DNA of 14,092 bases from Verrucomicrobiia bacterium. Lineage in GTDB: Bacteria; Verrucomicrobiota; Verrucomicrobiia; Opitutales; Opitutaceae. The position numbers were made by a program, and so were the translations under genes. The DNA lies in assembly GCA_030424825.1 (NCBI GenBank), contig JAUHWE010000045.1, forward strand, positions 1 to 14,092, given 5' to 3'. The notes beneath the pieces are model-generated. The model had not been told where the DNA came from and did no database searches. It saw only the letters and a program-made list of their open reading frames with translations. Position 1 is the stretch's first letter. Each line of letters begins with the position of its first letter. Positions 5,689 through 13,044 of this stretch are shown here, piece by piece.

Positions 5689-7587
5689 ATGAAATATTCT
5701 TCAGCGTTACTTGTTCGCGGCATAGTCGCATTTGGAATTATCTCGGGACTGGGTTCCTCTTTAGTCGGTGCGGACGATGTCCGTGTGAAAATGGAGGGGG
5801 TGCTCAGGACCTGGCATGCGGTTACGCTTTCGTTGGATGGCCCTCGGGCGAGTGAGCGCGACACGAGACCAAACCCGTTTACGGATTACGCCATGTACGT
5901 GGTTTTTGCTCACGAATCGGGAGTACCGGTGTACACGGTTCCTGGATACTTCGCAGCGGATGGCGATGCCGCCAACACCTCCGCCACATCGGGAAATATT
6001 TGGAGAGCCCATTTGTCACCGGATAAGGAAGGCAAGTGGAATTACGAGATCCAGTTCCGGTCTGGAAAGGACGCGGCGATCGATCCGGCAGCGGGGGAGG
6101 TCCTGAAGCCCTATCACGGCAAACGAGGCAGCTTCGAGATTTTAAAAACCAACAAAAAGGGACGCGATTTTAGGGGCAAAGGGCGATTGGAGTACGTGGG
6201 AGCCCATCACTTGCGGTTCGCGGGTACGGGGGAATACTTTTTAAAGGCGGGCCCAGATGCGCCAGAGACCGTTTTTGCCTATACTGATTTTGACGACACC
6301 ACTACCAACAAGCCTGAAAAGGGTCCCTTAAAGAATTGGGCACCTCACGCAGCGGATTGGAACCTAGGTGATCCGTCCTGGGGGAATGGACGGGGTAAAA
6401 ATCTAATAGGAGGGCTTAACTATCTAGCGGAAGTGGGCGCGAATTCGTTTTCGTTCCTGACCTACAATGCAGCGGGTGATGGCGACAATGTTTGGCCGTT
6501 CGTGGAGCGGGACATGAAGTTCAACTACGATTGCTCGAAACTCGATCAATGGGGAATCGTAATGGCCCATGCTCAGTCGAAAGGAATCTATCTTCACTTT
6601 AAGCTGCAGGAAAATGAGATGGATGACAATCGAGCAAGTTCTAAAAGAGTGGTCAAAGAGATCCCGGAATCGCTAGACGGTGGAGTCCTCGGTAGGGAGC
6701 GGAAGTTGTACTTGCGTGAGCTCATTGCTCGTTTCGGTCACAATCTCGCGTTGAATTGGAATTTGGGTGAAGAGAATACGCAAAGCTACGAAGAGCAGCG
6801 TGACATGGCGGAGTATATCTTAAATGTGGATCCTTATGATCACAACATCGTAGTGCACACATTTCCGCCGCAGCAGGATGAAGTATACTCGAAGTTGATA
6901 GGTAGCCAGTCTGTTCTAACGGGCGCGTCCTTGCAGAATCACTGGGACGATGTTCATCGCCGAACGCTTCAATGGGTCGAAGCGTCTCGAGCTGCGGGTC
7001 GCCCTTGGATCGTTGCCAACGATGAGCAAGGGAATGCCAGCCAAGGTGTTCCTCCAGATTTGGGATACAATAGTTGGGATGGAAAAATGGACGAGAAGGA
7101 TCAGTACGATGTCCACGACGTACGCAAGAAAACGCTTTGGGGCAACCTCATGGCGGGAGGGGCAGGTGTAGAGTACTATTTCGGCTACAAGTTGCCCGAG
7201 AACGATTTGATTGCTCAGGACTGGAGAAGTCGTCACCAGTCGTGGGTATTTTGCGCTCACGCGATTTCCTTTTTCCAGGAGAACGACGTTCCCTTTTGGC
7301 GTATGAATAACGCGGATGCGCTGGTTGGAAATCCAAAGCGGGAAAATGGACGTTTCTGTTTAGCGGAAGCGGGAGAAACCTATGTGGTTTATCTTCCGGA
7401 AGGCGGGATTGTGAATCTCGATTTAACGGACGCCTCTGGCTCGTTTGACCTTAAATGGTATGACCCTCGCAATGGAGGCAAATTGCAAAGAGGCGAAGTG
7501 AAAAAAGTTTCCGGCGGGAAAAAGGTTTCGCTTGGCAGCCCGCCGAGCGAGGAAAATCAGGATTGGGTGGCTTTGATAAGGAAATAG
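5689..7587 (+). CDS. Secreted DUF5060-domain glycoside hydrolase-like protein
   Basis: A 632-residue exported protein. Residues 1-28 are a signal peptide ending LVGA. Residues about 32-105 match the DUF5060 beta-sandwich that precedes catalytic domains in some polysaccharide hydrolases. A (beta/alpha)8-type domain follows (about 165-530) with conserved-looking blocks GLNYLAEVGANSFSFLTYN, LNWNLGEEN and IVANDEQGN. E361 or E362 is a good acid/base candidate and E446 a possible nucleophile. The C-terminal 85 residues (FCLAEAGETYVVYLPEGG, LKWYDPRNGG) resemble the 'putative collagen-binding' beta domain that ends many DUF4038/DUF5060 proteins. The substrate is unknown; a glycan of marine algae is a guess from the family and the neighbouring esterase and epimerase remnant. 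A REP repeat and the convergent plsC follow. Confidence 0.85.
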   Translation: MKYSSALLVRGIVAFGIISGLGSSLVGADDVRVKMEGVLRTWHAVTLSLDGPRASERDTRPNPFTDYAMYVVFAHESGVPVYTVPGYFAADGDAANTSATSGNIWRAHLSPDKEGKWNYEIQFRSGKDAAIDPAAGEVLKPYHGKRGSFEILKTNKKGRDFRGKGRLEYVGAHHLRFAGTGEYFLKAGPDAPETVFAYTDFDDTTTNKPEKGPLKNWAPHAADWNLGDPSWGNGRGKNLIGGLNYLAEVGANSFSFLTYNAAGDGDNVWPFVERDMKFNYDCSKLDQWGIVMAHAQSKGIYLHFKLQENEMDDNRASSKRVVKEIPESLDGGVLGRERKLYLRELIARFGHNLALNWNLGEENTQSYEEQRDMAEYILNVDPYDHNIVVHTFPPQQDEVYSKLIGSQSVLTGASLQNHWDDVHRRTLQWVEASRAAGRPWIVANDEQGNASQGVPPDLGYNSWDGKMDEKDQYDVHDVRKKTLWGNLMAGGAGVEYYFGYKLPENDLIAQDWRSRHQSWVFCAHAISFFQENDVPFWRMNNADALVGNPKRENGRFCLAEAGETYVVYLPEGGIVNLDLTDASGSFDLKWYDPRNGGKLQRGEVKKVSGGKKVSLGSPPSEENQDWVALIRK

Positions 7588-7605
7588 TTTGCTGCCAACC
7601 AAAGT

Positions 7606-7628
7606 TAGGAGCGGCTTTATGCCGCAAT
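7606..7628. repeat. Single REP, family D
   Basis: TAGGAGCGGCTTTATGCCGC contains GCGGC (7611-7615) and GCCGC (7621-7625) around TTTAT, with GGAG at the foot. It lies between the convergent DUF5060 hydrolase and plsC. From memory it closely resembles the GTAGGAGCGGCTT-type REP of Xanthomonadaceae. Only one hairpin is present and no reverse-oriented partner was seen nearby. It could also help terminate one or both transcripts, though no T-run follows. Confidence 0.55.
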
Positions 7629-7691
7629 TATCCTGCAGGTCGTATCGCTCTATCGCAGCGTGAATCAATGCACTCCGCTGGCTTTTCGTGG

Positions 7692-8339
7692 CTAGATGGC
7701 TTTTAGCCTAGGTCGTTGTATTTTGCTGATCGCGGACATGATGTTGTCCGCTATTTGCTGGTAGCGTTCTTTGCCTGCTGTTTTTCCTGGATCGTAGTCG
7801 CATGGAAGTAGTGGATTTCCATATACAATATGGATGGCGAGATTGAGATTGGGAAGCTTAGATTCCTTGGATAGGGCCTTGTGGGCATTGAATATGCGGC
7901 AGGGCACTATGGCAGTTTGGGATTTTGCTGCGATTAGGCCAATTCCCGGCTTGGCGGTCTGCAGTTGTCCATCAGGACTGCGTGTGCCTTCGGGGAAGAG
8001 AGTGAGAACACCGCCGTTTTTCAAGGCCATCAGAGTACGTTTCATGGCTGAGATGTCCGATTCACCATCACGGTCAATGGGAATGGCTCCCACAGCGTCC
8101 ATCCAAGCAGCGCCGATTCCCGGCTTCCAAAGGGTCTTGCGGGCGAAGTAGGTGACGATACGTAGAATGTTGCATCCTAGCAGGGGCGGGTCGAGGTGGC
8201 TGGCGTGATTCGATGCCAGAATAATCGAACCTGTGCGAGGGACGTTGTTCAGTCCTTGGATGTCGCCGAGCAGCAGGTTGCGGTAGAAGCTGCGAATAAG
8301 CCAGAAACTGACCCAGTAGATCTTCTTATCAAATTTCAT
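7692..8339 (-). CDS. plsC: 1-acyl-sn-glycerol-3-phosphate acyltransferase
   Basis: A 215-residue PlsC-family acyltransferase that adds the second acyl chain to lysophosphatidic acid to form phosphatidic acid at the inner membrane. The catalytic motif NHASHLD (residues 44-50) supplies H45 and D50, and FPEGTRS (115-121) is the glycerol-phosphate-binding motif. A third block, AIVPCRI (143-149), fits motif IV. The length is usual for the short form. Its ATG overlaps the TGA of cmk by four bases (ATGA, 8336-8339), so the two are translationally coupled as the last genes of the operon. Confidence 0.93.
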   Translation of the reverse strand: MKFDKKIYWVSFWLIRSFYRNLLLGDIQGLNNVPRTGSIILASNHASHLDPPLLGCNILRIVTYFARKTLWKPGIGAAWMDAVGAIPIDRDGESDISAMKRTLMALKNGGVLTLFPEGTRSPDGQLQTAKPGIGLIAAKSQTAIVPCRIFNAHKALSKESKLPNLNLAIHIVYGNPLLPCDYDPGKTAGKERYQQIADNIMSAISKIQRPRLKAI

Positions 8340-9004
8340 TTAGTGAGGAGCGATTCGATCCATCCGGACACTTTTTCGACGACTTCCTCTAGGGTCATCT
8401 CTGAACTGTCGAGGAGAGTGGCGCCTTCGGGGCATTGAAGCGGAGCCGCTTTGCGGGACGAATCCATCTGGTCGCGCTTTTGTATGCTGTCAGTGATGCC
8501 TTCCTTCGCCCGACGTTGTGCTCGCTTTTCAGGATCGGCGAACAAGAACAGCCTCAAGTCGGCATTGGGAAAGATGACCGATCCAATATCTCGACCCTCC
8601 ATGATGAGACCGCTGAACCCGTTCTTTTTGGCGACTTCGACTTGCGACCGTTGATAGTCCAAAAGAAAGGCCCGGAGTTCAGGTAGCGCGGCGAAATGGG
8701 AAACGTTTTCATTGACAGACTGGCTCCTGATGGAGGCATCGGGCATCCAGTCGTTCACTGTGATAGAGGCGGTGTTTCCAGAGATTGACGTTCCCAGTTT
8801 AATGGTGGAGAGTGCTTGGGTGACAGCGGTTGTATCTTCGGAAGAAACACCCGCTTCCATCAACTTGAGTGTAGTGGCTCGGTAGAAGGATCCGGTATCC
8901 ACATGCATGAGATGAAAGCGTTCGCTTAGGGCCCGTGAAGTGGAGGATTTGCCGGCAGCGGCGCCGCCATCGACTGCGACGATGATGAAGTTATTCTTTT
9001 TCAC
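8336..9004 (-). CDS. cmk: Cytidylate kinase
   Basis: A 222-residue CMP/dCMP kinase that makes CDP/dCDP for nucleic acid and phospholipid synthesis. The P-loop GGAAAGKS is at residues 13-20, DTGSFYR (36-42) and EGRDIG (136-141) bind the substrate phosphate and base, and RDQMDSSRKAAPL (177-189) is the family's lid/C-terminal motif. The length matches the E. coli enzyme. The start is GTG at 9004, ten bases after the aroA stop, with no recognisable Shine-Dalgarno sequence; this fits re-initiation or leader-poor translation within the operon. It is followed by plsC with a 4-base overlap. Confidence 0.95.
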   Translation of the reverse strand: MKKNNFIIVAVDGGAAAGKSSTSRALSERFHLMHVDTGSFYRATTLKLMEAGVSSEDTTAVTQALSTIKLGTSISGNTASITVNDWMPDASIRSQSVNENVSHFAALPELRAFLLDYQRSQVEVAKKNGFSGLIMEGRDIGSVIFPNADLRLFLFADPEKRAQRRAKEGITDSIQKRDQMDSSRKAAPLQCPEGATLLDSSEMTLEEVVEKVSGWIESLLTK

Positions 9005-9014
9005 TAAATGTGTA

Positions 9015-10367
9015 TTATTTTTTGCCTCTCAAACGGGTTTGATGGGCGAGGCTCTGTTCCCGGGCCGATTCAAGGACATCGAAGAAATCAGGGAAGGTTT
9101 TGCGGCAGCATAGAGGATCGACAATGTTCATCCATGGCTTTCCGTTGGCGAAGGCATCGTAGCTCCCGAGAATGGCAAAGCTCATAGCGATGCGGTGGTC
9201 TTCATAGGTTTCGATGGTAGCTGGAGTAAGGAGGGAAGGTGTAATCTCGATGGAGGACTCCGTTTCGCGAACGGCTTGGCCCGTATTCGCCAATCCAGAG
9301 GCCATAGCCTCAATTCGATCACACTCCTGATGTCGCGTATGGCCGATTCCTTCGATTAAAGTTGGCCCGTTTGCCAGTGGAGCCATGGCTGCGGCAGTCA
9401 TAAAGGTGTCGCTGAACAAGTAGAAATTGGCGCTGAGGGGGCATATCGTGTGGGTGTCCAGATTTGCGCTTACCACGAGGGAGTCCGCTCTCCAGTCGAG
9501 CGTGGCCCCTGCTTTCTCTGCGATTTGGGCGAAGGCGATATCGCCTTGAAGCGAATTTCTGGATACGCCTTCGATCTCGATGCTGCCCCCGGTAGCGAGT
9601 GGAAGGGCGATAAAATAGCTGGCCGCCGAAGCATCGTTCTCAATTTGGTAGCCATTTCCTGGGCTAGTATACGAAGCGGGTTCTATTTGATAGCTGTCTT
9701 TGGAGGCGGAGAGGTTTTTGGAAGGGATTCCAAAATGCTCCATCATTCTGAGCGTCAGGTCGATGTATCCTCTCCGAACAGAGGAATCGCTGAGCTCAAT
9801 ATTCAATACCCCTTTGGCAAATGGAGCGGCCATTAAGAGAGCAGAAACGAATTGACTGCTCTCGGAGGCATCGACCGTCGCTTTTCCTCCATTGAGTCCG
9901 TGTGAGCGAATTCTAATGGGAAAAAAACCATTAGCTGTGTCAATTTCGCAGCCAAGAGCGTTGAGCGTGTCCGCTAGTTTTTGGATGGGACGCTTTCGCA
10001 TGGCGGCATCTCCGTCGAGTTCGAATTCGCCGTCGGGACAAGTTGCGAGCATGGCCGTGAGAAAGCGAGCGGATGTGCCAGAATTGCCGATGTTGATTTT
10101 AGCCTTGTTATTCGGAATACGACCGCCGTGACCTCGGATGTGTATCCGCTTCTGGGATTCATTTATGGAAACCTCAAAGCCGAGCGCTTTGATCGCATCG
10201 AGCATAATTTCCGTATCGCGGCTAAAAAGACAGTTTTCCAGACGGGTCTCCCCGCTTGAAAGGGCGGCCAACAGGAGGGCTCGATTCGTGATGCTCTTCG
10301 AACCCGGAACGGCGACTTTGGCAGCGGCGGGAACAGTGAAAGGAATGACTGGATAGGGATCCTGCAT
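9015..10367 (-). CDS. aroA: 3-phosphoshikimate 1-carboxyvinyltransferase (EPSP synthase)
   Basis: A 450-residue enzyme that transfers the enolpyruvyl group of PEP to shikimate-3-phosphate, the sixth step of the shikimate pathway. PGSKSITNRALLLAAL (21-36) carries the catalytic lysine K24 and phosphate-binding residues, GNSGTSARFLTAML (94-107) is the PEP site, and EDHRIAMSFAILG is the C-terminal signature. I chose the ATG at 10367. The frame is open further upstream to 10571, but those 68 residues overlap the end of tyrA and resemble nothing. The chosen start leaves a normal 16-base gap after tyrA. The motif GNSGTSAR is closer to the Bacillus-like GNSGTT form than to the E. coli GNAGTA form, which may bear on inhibitor class, but I cannot assign that safely. 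Confidence 0.95.
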   Translation of the reverse strand: MQDPYPVIPFTVPAAAKVAVPGSKSITNRALLLAALSSGETRLENCLFSRDTEIMLDAIKALGFEVSINESQKRIHIRGHGGRIPNNKAKINIGNSGTSARFLTAMLATCPDGEFELDGDAAMRKRPIQKLADTLNALGCEIDTANGFFPIRIRSHGLNGGKATVDASESSQFVSALLMAAPFAKGVLNIELSDSSVRRGYIDLTLRMMEHFGIPSKNLSASKDSYQIEPASYTSPGNGYQIENDASAASYFIALPLATGGSIEIEGVSRNSLQGDIAFAQIAEKAGATLDWRADSLVVSANLDTHTICPLSANFYLFSDTFMTAAAMAPLANGPTLIEGIGHTRHQECDRIEAMASGLANTGQAVRETESSIEITPSLLTPATIETYEDHRIAMSFAILGSYDAFANGKPWMNIVDPLCCRKTFPDFFDVLESAREQSLAHQTRLRGKK

Positions 10368-10383
10368 AATCGTTATGGAGTGC

Positions 10384-11232
10384 TTAAGAACCGAGCTGGT
10401 CGCGAAACGCTTTCCCCCCGGCAAGTTTTTCCAAGACGGCGAAATCATCCTCATTTGAGATGGCCGCTCGAAGGCTTTGCAGTTCATCCTGGAAAGCGTC
10501 GAGGGAGCGAATGATCTCGGGGCGATTCTGAACGATGATGTCTCGCCACATCTGAGGGTCGCCGGAAGCAATCCGTGTTGTGTCCTTTAGACCATTTCCA
10601 CAAAATTTTCCTGCAGTTGGTAAACAGGTAGAGAGATAACTTGCTAAACTGGAAGCCAGCAGATGGGGAAGGTGGCTTACGTTTGCGACAATGGCATCGT
10701 GGCGCTCCGGCGATTCCATTATTACGGTTGCTCCCAGATTTCTCCAAAAAGCGGATACGGCATCTACGGCCTCGCTATCCGTGTCTTCAAAAGGCGTTAC
10801 AAAGCAGGTATTCCCTTCGAAGAGATTCGCATCGGCGTTTTCCATTCCGGTTTTCTCCGATCCTGCCATGGGGTGGGAACCCACAAAGCGGCCTCGGGAT
10901 TCCAGAGCGGCGTGGCAATGGCGACTCAATTTGCTTTTGACGCTCCCTACATCGGTAACAATCGGATTGGAATCAAGTGTCGGGGCGATTTTAGTGACGA
11001 GTTCGTTGATTCGTTCAACCGGCGCGCAGAGGACGATAAAGGAGCTTCCCGCACAGGCCTCATCGATCGATTCGGGTGCTGAGTCGCACCATTCTGCGGA
11101 ACGAAGTGCTTCGCGAGCTTCCGCTCTCCGTGCCCACACGGAAATGGATTGGGCAAGCGTGCGATTGCGAGCGGCCATTCCGATTGAGGCTCCGAGGAGC
11201 CCCGGGGCGATCACTGTGAGTTTTTCGAACAC
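10384..11232 (-). CDS. tyrA: Prephenate dehydrogenase
   Basis: A 282-residue NAD(P)-dependent dehydrogenase that converts prephenate to 4-hydroxyphenylpyruvate for tyrosine synthesis. The Rossmann loop is APGLLGAS (residues 9-16), VTDVGSVKS (92-100) and GSHPMAGSEKTG (118-129, with catalytic-site H120) are diagnostic, and SHLPHLLASSLA (186-197) is the conserved helical motif. There is no chorismate-mutase or ACT domain, so the enzyme appears monofunctional and lacks ACT-type feedback control. The first glycine of the usual GxGxxG is alanine. The start is GTG at 11232, ten bases after the EVE gene, without a Shine-Dalgarno sequence. It precedes aroA as in several other bacterial tyrA-aroA-cmk clusters. 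Confidence 0.92.
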   Translation of the reverse strand: MFEKLTVIAPGLLGASIGMAARNRTLAQSISVWARRAEAREALRSAEWCDSAPESIDEACAGSSFIVLCAPVERINELVTKIAPTLDSNPIVTDVGSVKSKLSRHCHAALESRGRFVGSHPMAGSEKTGMENADANLFEGNTCFVTPFEDTDSEAVDAVSAFWRNLGATVIMESPERHDAIVANVSHLPHLLASSLASYLSTCLPTAGKFCGNGLKDTTRIASGDPQMWRDIIVQNRPEIIRSLDAFQDELQSLRAAISNEDDFAVLEKLAGGKAFRDQLGS

Positions 11233-11242
11233 GAGGAGGGAT

Positions 11243-11656
11243 TCAATCGCTTGTTTGAGCGAGGTCCAGCAACTGTTTGAATTCTTTCGCTTCGATTGGC
11301 ATCACGGAAAGCCTGGAATTTCGCACGAGATGGAGTTCCTTGAATCGAGGATCTGCCTTGATTTCCTTTAGAGTGACCGGTCGTTTGAGTGTCTTGACGA
11401 CCTGTAGATCGAAGGCAGACCAGTCTCCCTCTTTGGCGGTGGGGTCGGGGTAGGCCGCTCGGGAGACTTTAGCCAATCCTACGAGCTCCTTGTCTTTGCC
11501 GCTATGGTAGAAGAGAACACGGTCGCCTTTAGACATCTCCCGCATGAAGTTTCGTGCCTGGTAGTTGCGGACTCCATCCCAGACCGTCTTTTTCTCAGCG
11601 ACCAGCTGAGTCCATGGGTAGGTTTCAGGTTCTTGCTTTACGAGCCAGTATCGCAT
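11243..11656 (-). CDS. EVE-domain protein
   Basis: A 137-residue single-domain protein of the EVE family (PUA-like fold, related to YTH domains and to thymocyte nuclear protein 1). The diagnostic segment VWDGVRNYQARNFM (25-38) is followed by GDRVLFYHSG (44-53), and SRLSVMPI (114-121) closes the domain; WLVKQEP (4-10) is the usual start. EVE domains bind modified nucleobases in DNA or RNA, but the ligand of this standalone form is unsettled. It is the first gene of the minus-strand operon with tyrA 10 bases downstream. This may simply reflect a shared promoter rather than a functional link to tyrosine synthesis. Its ATG lies 20 bases from the divergent small membrane protein. Confidence 0.92.
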   Translation of the reverse strand: MRYWLVKQEPETYPWTQLVAEKKTVWDGVRNYQARNFMREMSKGDRVLFYHSGKDKELVGLAKVSRAAYPDPTAKEGDWSAFDLQVVKTLKRPVTLKEIKADPRFKELHLVRNSRLSVMPIEAKEFKQLLDLAQTSD

Positions 11657-11676
11657 AGGGAAAGTGATAGGAATCT

Positions 11677-11796
11677 ATGAAAGAAACACCAGAACAGATT
11701 GAAAAAGCGCGTAAAGCGAAACAGCTCATTTATATCCTGATGACGATTTTCATTTTAGTGCCGATAGTGATATACGTGCTTCAGTCTCAAGACTAG
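11677..11796 (+). CDS. Small single-span membrane protein (39 aa)
   Basis: ATG at 11677 to TAG at 11794-11796 encodes 39 residues. Residues 1-16 are charged (KETPEQIEKARKAKQ), 17-35 form one strongly hydrophobic span (LIYILMTIFILVPIVIYVL), and a short SQD tail follows. The positive cluster before the span predicts the N-terminus in the cytoplasm. AGGA at 11668-11671 gives a plausible ribosome binding site. Reading-frame integrity, the clean topology, and the 22-base gap to the membrane-anchored PIN/TRAM gene on the same strand support a real gene in that operon. No family is recognised. It may be a membrane partner or regulator of the PIN/TRAM protein, but this is inference. Confidence 0.7.
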   Translation: MKETPEQIEKARKAKQLIYILMTIFILVPIVIYVLQSQD

Positions 11797-11818
11797 GCGC
11801 GATCGTTATTAGGAACCG

Positions 11819-12826
11819 ATGAACCAGTCTATTCTAATCATTCGCATCATTATGGTGCTGTTTTGCACCATTGGGGGCTTCACGGTAGCATTTTTATTTC
11901 CTGACATCAGTGTCCACCCGGCGTTGGCGGTTGTTATCGGGGGGTTGCTAGGGGCGTTTCTGGTTCTGATTGATATTTTGTTGAAGGGATTCTCGTTGAG
12001 AGGGCTCTCCGGGCTTACCTTCGGTTTGCTGATGGGTGTATTGGCGTCTCACTTCATCACGATTTCTCCGTTATTCGATGGGGGCGAGGCCCAGGTCATC
12101 TACATCTCGCGGCTTTGCGTGTTCATTGGCGTAACCTATCTTTCTACTGTGATCGCTTTAAGGGGGCGGGACGAATTCAATCTCGTGATTCCTTATGTGA
12201 AGTTCGAGCCTCAGAACGTGGAGATTCCTTTGGTGGTGCTTGATACCAGTGCCCTGGTCGATGGCCGGGTGGTTAAGCTGGCGAACGCGCGGCTATTAAG
12301 TGATGCGATTGCGACGCCCAAGTTTGTTGTGGACGAATTGCACGAGCTCTCAAGTTCATCTATCGTGGAAGAAAAGAATCGGGGAGAAAGAGGGCTGAAG
12401 ACCATCAGCGAACTTCGAAAGATCGACCATGTGGATTTTCGAGTCATCGACAGTGAGTTGGAAAGCAGTGATTCTCGTGACGAGAAAATGTTATTTGTGG
12501 TCTCTTCATCCAAAGGAAGAATGCTGGCTACCAGCGAATCTCTCCTGCAGAAGGCAAAACACGGAGGCATTCCGTTTGTCGATATTCTGAATCTCAACAA
12601 AGCGCTGGCTCAAGAAGTTGTCATCGGAGGGGCCCTTACAGTCTCTATCATGAAAATTGGCAAGGAAGACGGACAAGGCGTCGGCTACCTGGAAGACGGT
12701 TCGATGGTTGTGGTGAACCAGTCGGCCGACTTGCTCGGCTCGAGTGTGCTGGCAGAGGTGGAAAGCGTCATTCCCACGAGCGGGGGACGCCTGGTTTTCG
12801 GCAAGCTTTTGGGAGAAAACAACTAG
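11819..12826 (+). CDS. Membrane-anchored PIN/TRAM-domain protein (YacL-like)
   Basis: A 335-residue protein with four predicted membrane spans (about 4-27, 34-54, 63-82, 93-114), a PIN nuclease domain (about 136-262) and a C-terminal TRAM RNA-binding domain (about 268-330). PIN acids are visible at D142 (LDTSALVDGR), E173 (VDELHEL) and D221 (RDEKML). Where homologues have TND, this protein has TSE, so a glutamate (E240) takes the usual aspartate place. The family signature RGERGLKTISEL is at 188-199, and GKEDGQGVGYLEDGSMVVV (281-299) is typical of the TRAM part. The family is widespread and thought to be a membrane-tethered RNase or RNA-binding factor; targets are unknown. AGGA lies just before the ATG at 11819. 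Confidence 0.9.
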   Translation: MNQSILIIRIIMVLFCTIGGFTVAFLFPDISVHPALAVVIGGLLGAFLVLIDILLKGFSLRGLSGLTFGLLMGVLASHFITISPLFDGGEAQVIYISRLCVFIGVTYLSTVIALRGRDEFNLVIPYVKFEPQNVEIPLVVLDTSALVDGRVVKLANARLLSDAIATPKFVVDELHELSSSSIVEEKNRGERGLKTISELRKIDHVDFRVIDSELESSDSRDEKMLFVVSSSKGRMLATSESLLQKAKHGGIPFVDILNLNKALAQEVVIGGALTVSIMKIGKEDGQGVGYLEDGSMVVVNQSADLLGSSVLAEVESVIPTSGGRLVFGKLLGENN

Positions 12827-12868
12827 CTGCGGGTTCTCCCGAGTATTGCGGGAACGACTGGACCGTGG

Positions 12869-12919
12869 GTAAACGAGATCTCTTCTGCTTCTAGTGATTG
12901 CTAGCTAATCACGGTTTAC
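12869..12919. other. Two-part inverted repeat after the PIN/TRAM gene
   Basis: GTGATT (12894-12899) pairs with AATCAC (12907-12912) around a 7-base loop. GTAAAC (12869-12874) pairs with GTTTAC (12914-12919) outside it. It lies 43 bases after the PIN/TRAM stop, where a terminator would be expected, but no T-run follows. It may be a transcript-end structure or chance. Confidence 0.25.
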
Positions 12920-12980
12920 TAGGTCAGGCGGATCTGAGAATCTGCAGAGTACGGATTCTGGCGGATTTAGATATTGCCAC

Positions 12981-13014
12981 TTGTTAACGCAAATAATTTG
13001 CAATTATTATTGCA
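12981..13014 (+). promoter_or_regulatory. Promoter with overlapping dyad (candidate metal-repressor operator)
   Basis: TTGTTA (12981-12986) and TATTAT (13005-13010) are 18 bases apart and match the sigma-70 hexamers at 4/6 and 5/6. The dyad TGCAAT-TATT-ATTGCA (12999-13014) covers the -10. The half-site TTTGCAAT (12997-13004) recurs at 13029-13036, 32 bases or about three helical turns away and near the start codon. A repressor bound here would block transcription. As the gene controlled is a histidine-rich metal-type receptor, a Fur-family regulator such as Zur is a reasonable guess, but the sequence is not a textbook Zur or Fur box. Confidence 0.4.
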
Positions 13015-13044
13015 TTTATTGAAAGGTCTTTGCAATAAGGGGGG

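Noticed and set aside
10368..10571. 68-residue N-terminal extension of aroA
   Set aside because: It overlaps the 3' end of tyrA on the same strand, resembles no EPSP synthase, and an ATG at 10367 sits right before the conserved N-terminus.
10691..11371. 226-residue plus-strand open frame opposite tyrA and the EVE gene
   Set aside because: It spans two convincing genes on the other strand and is low-complexity in character.
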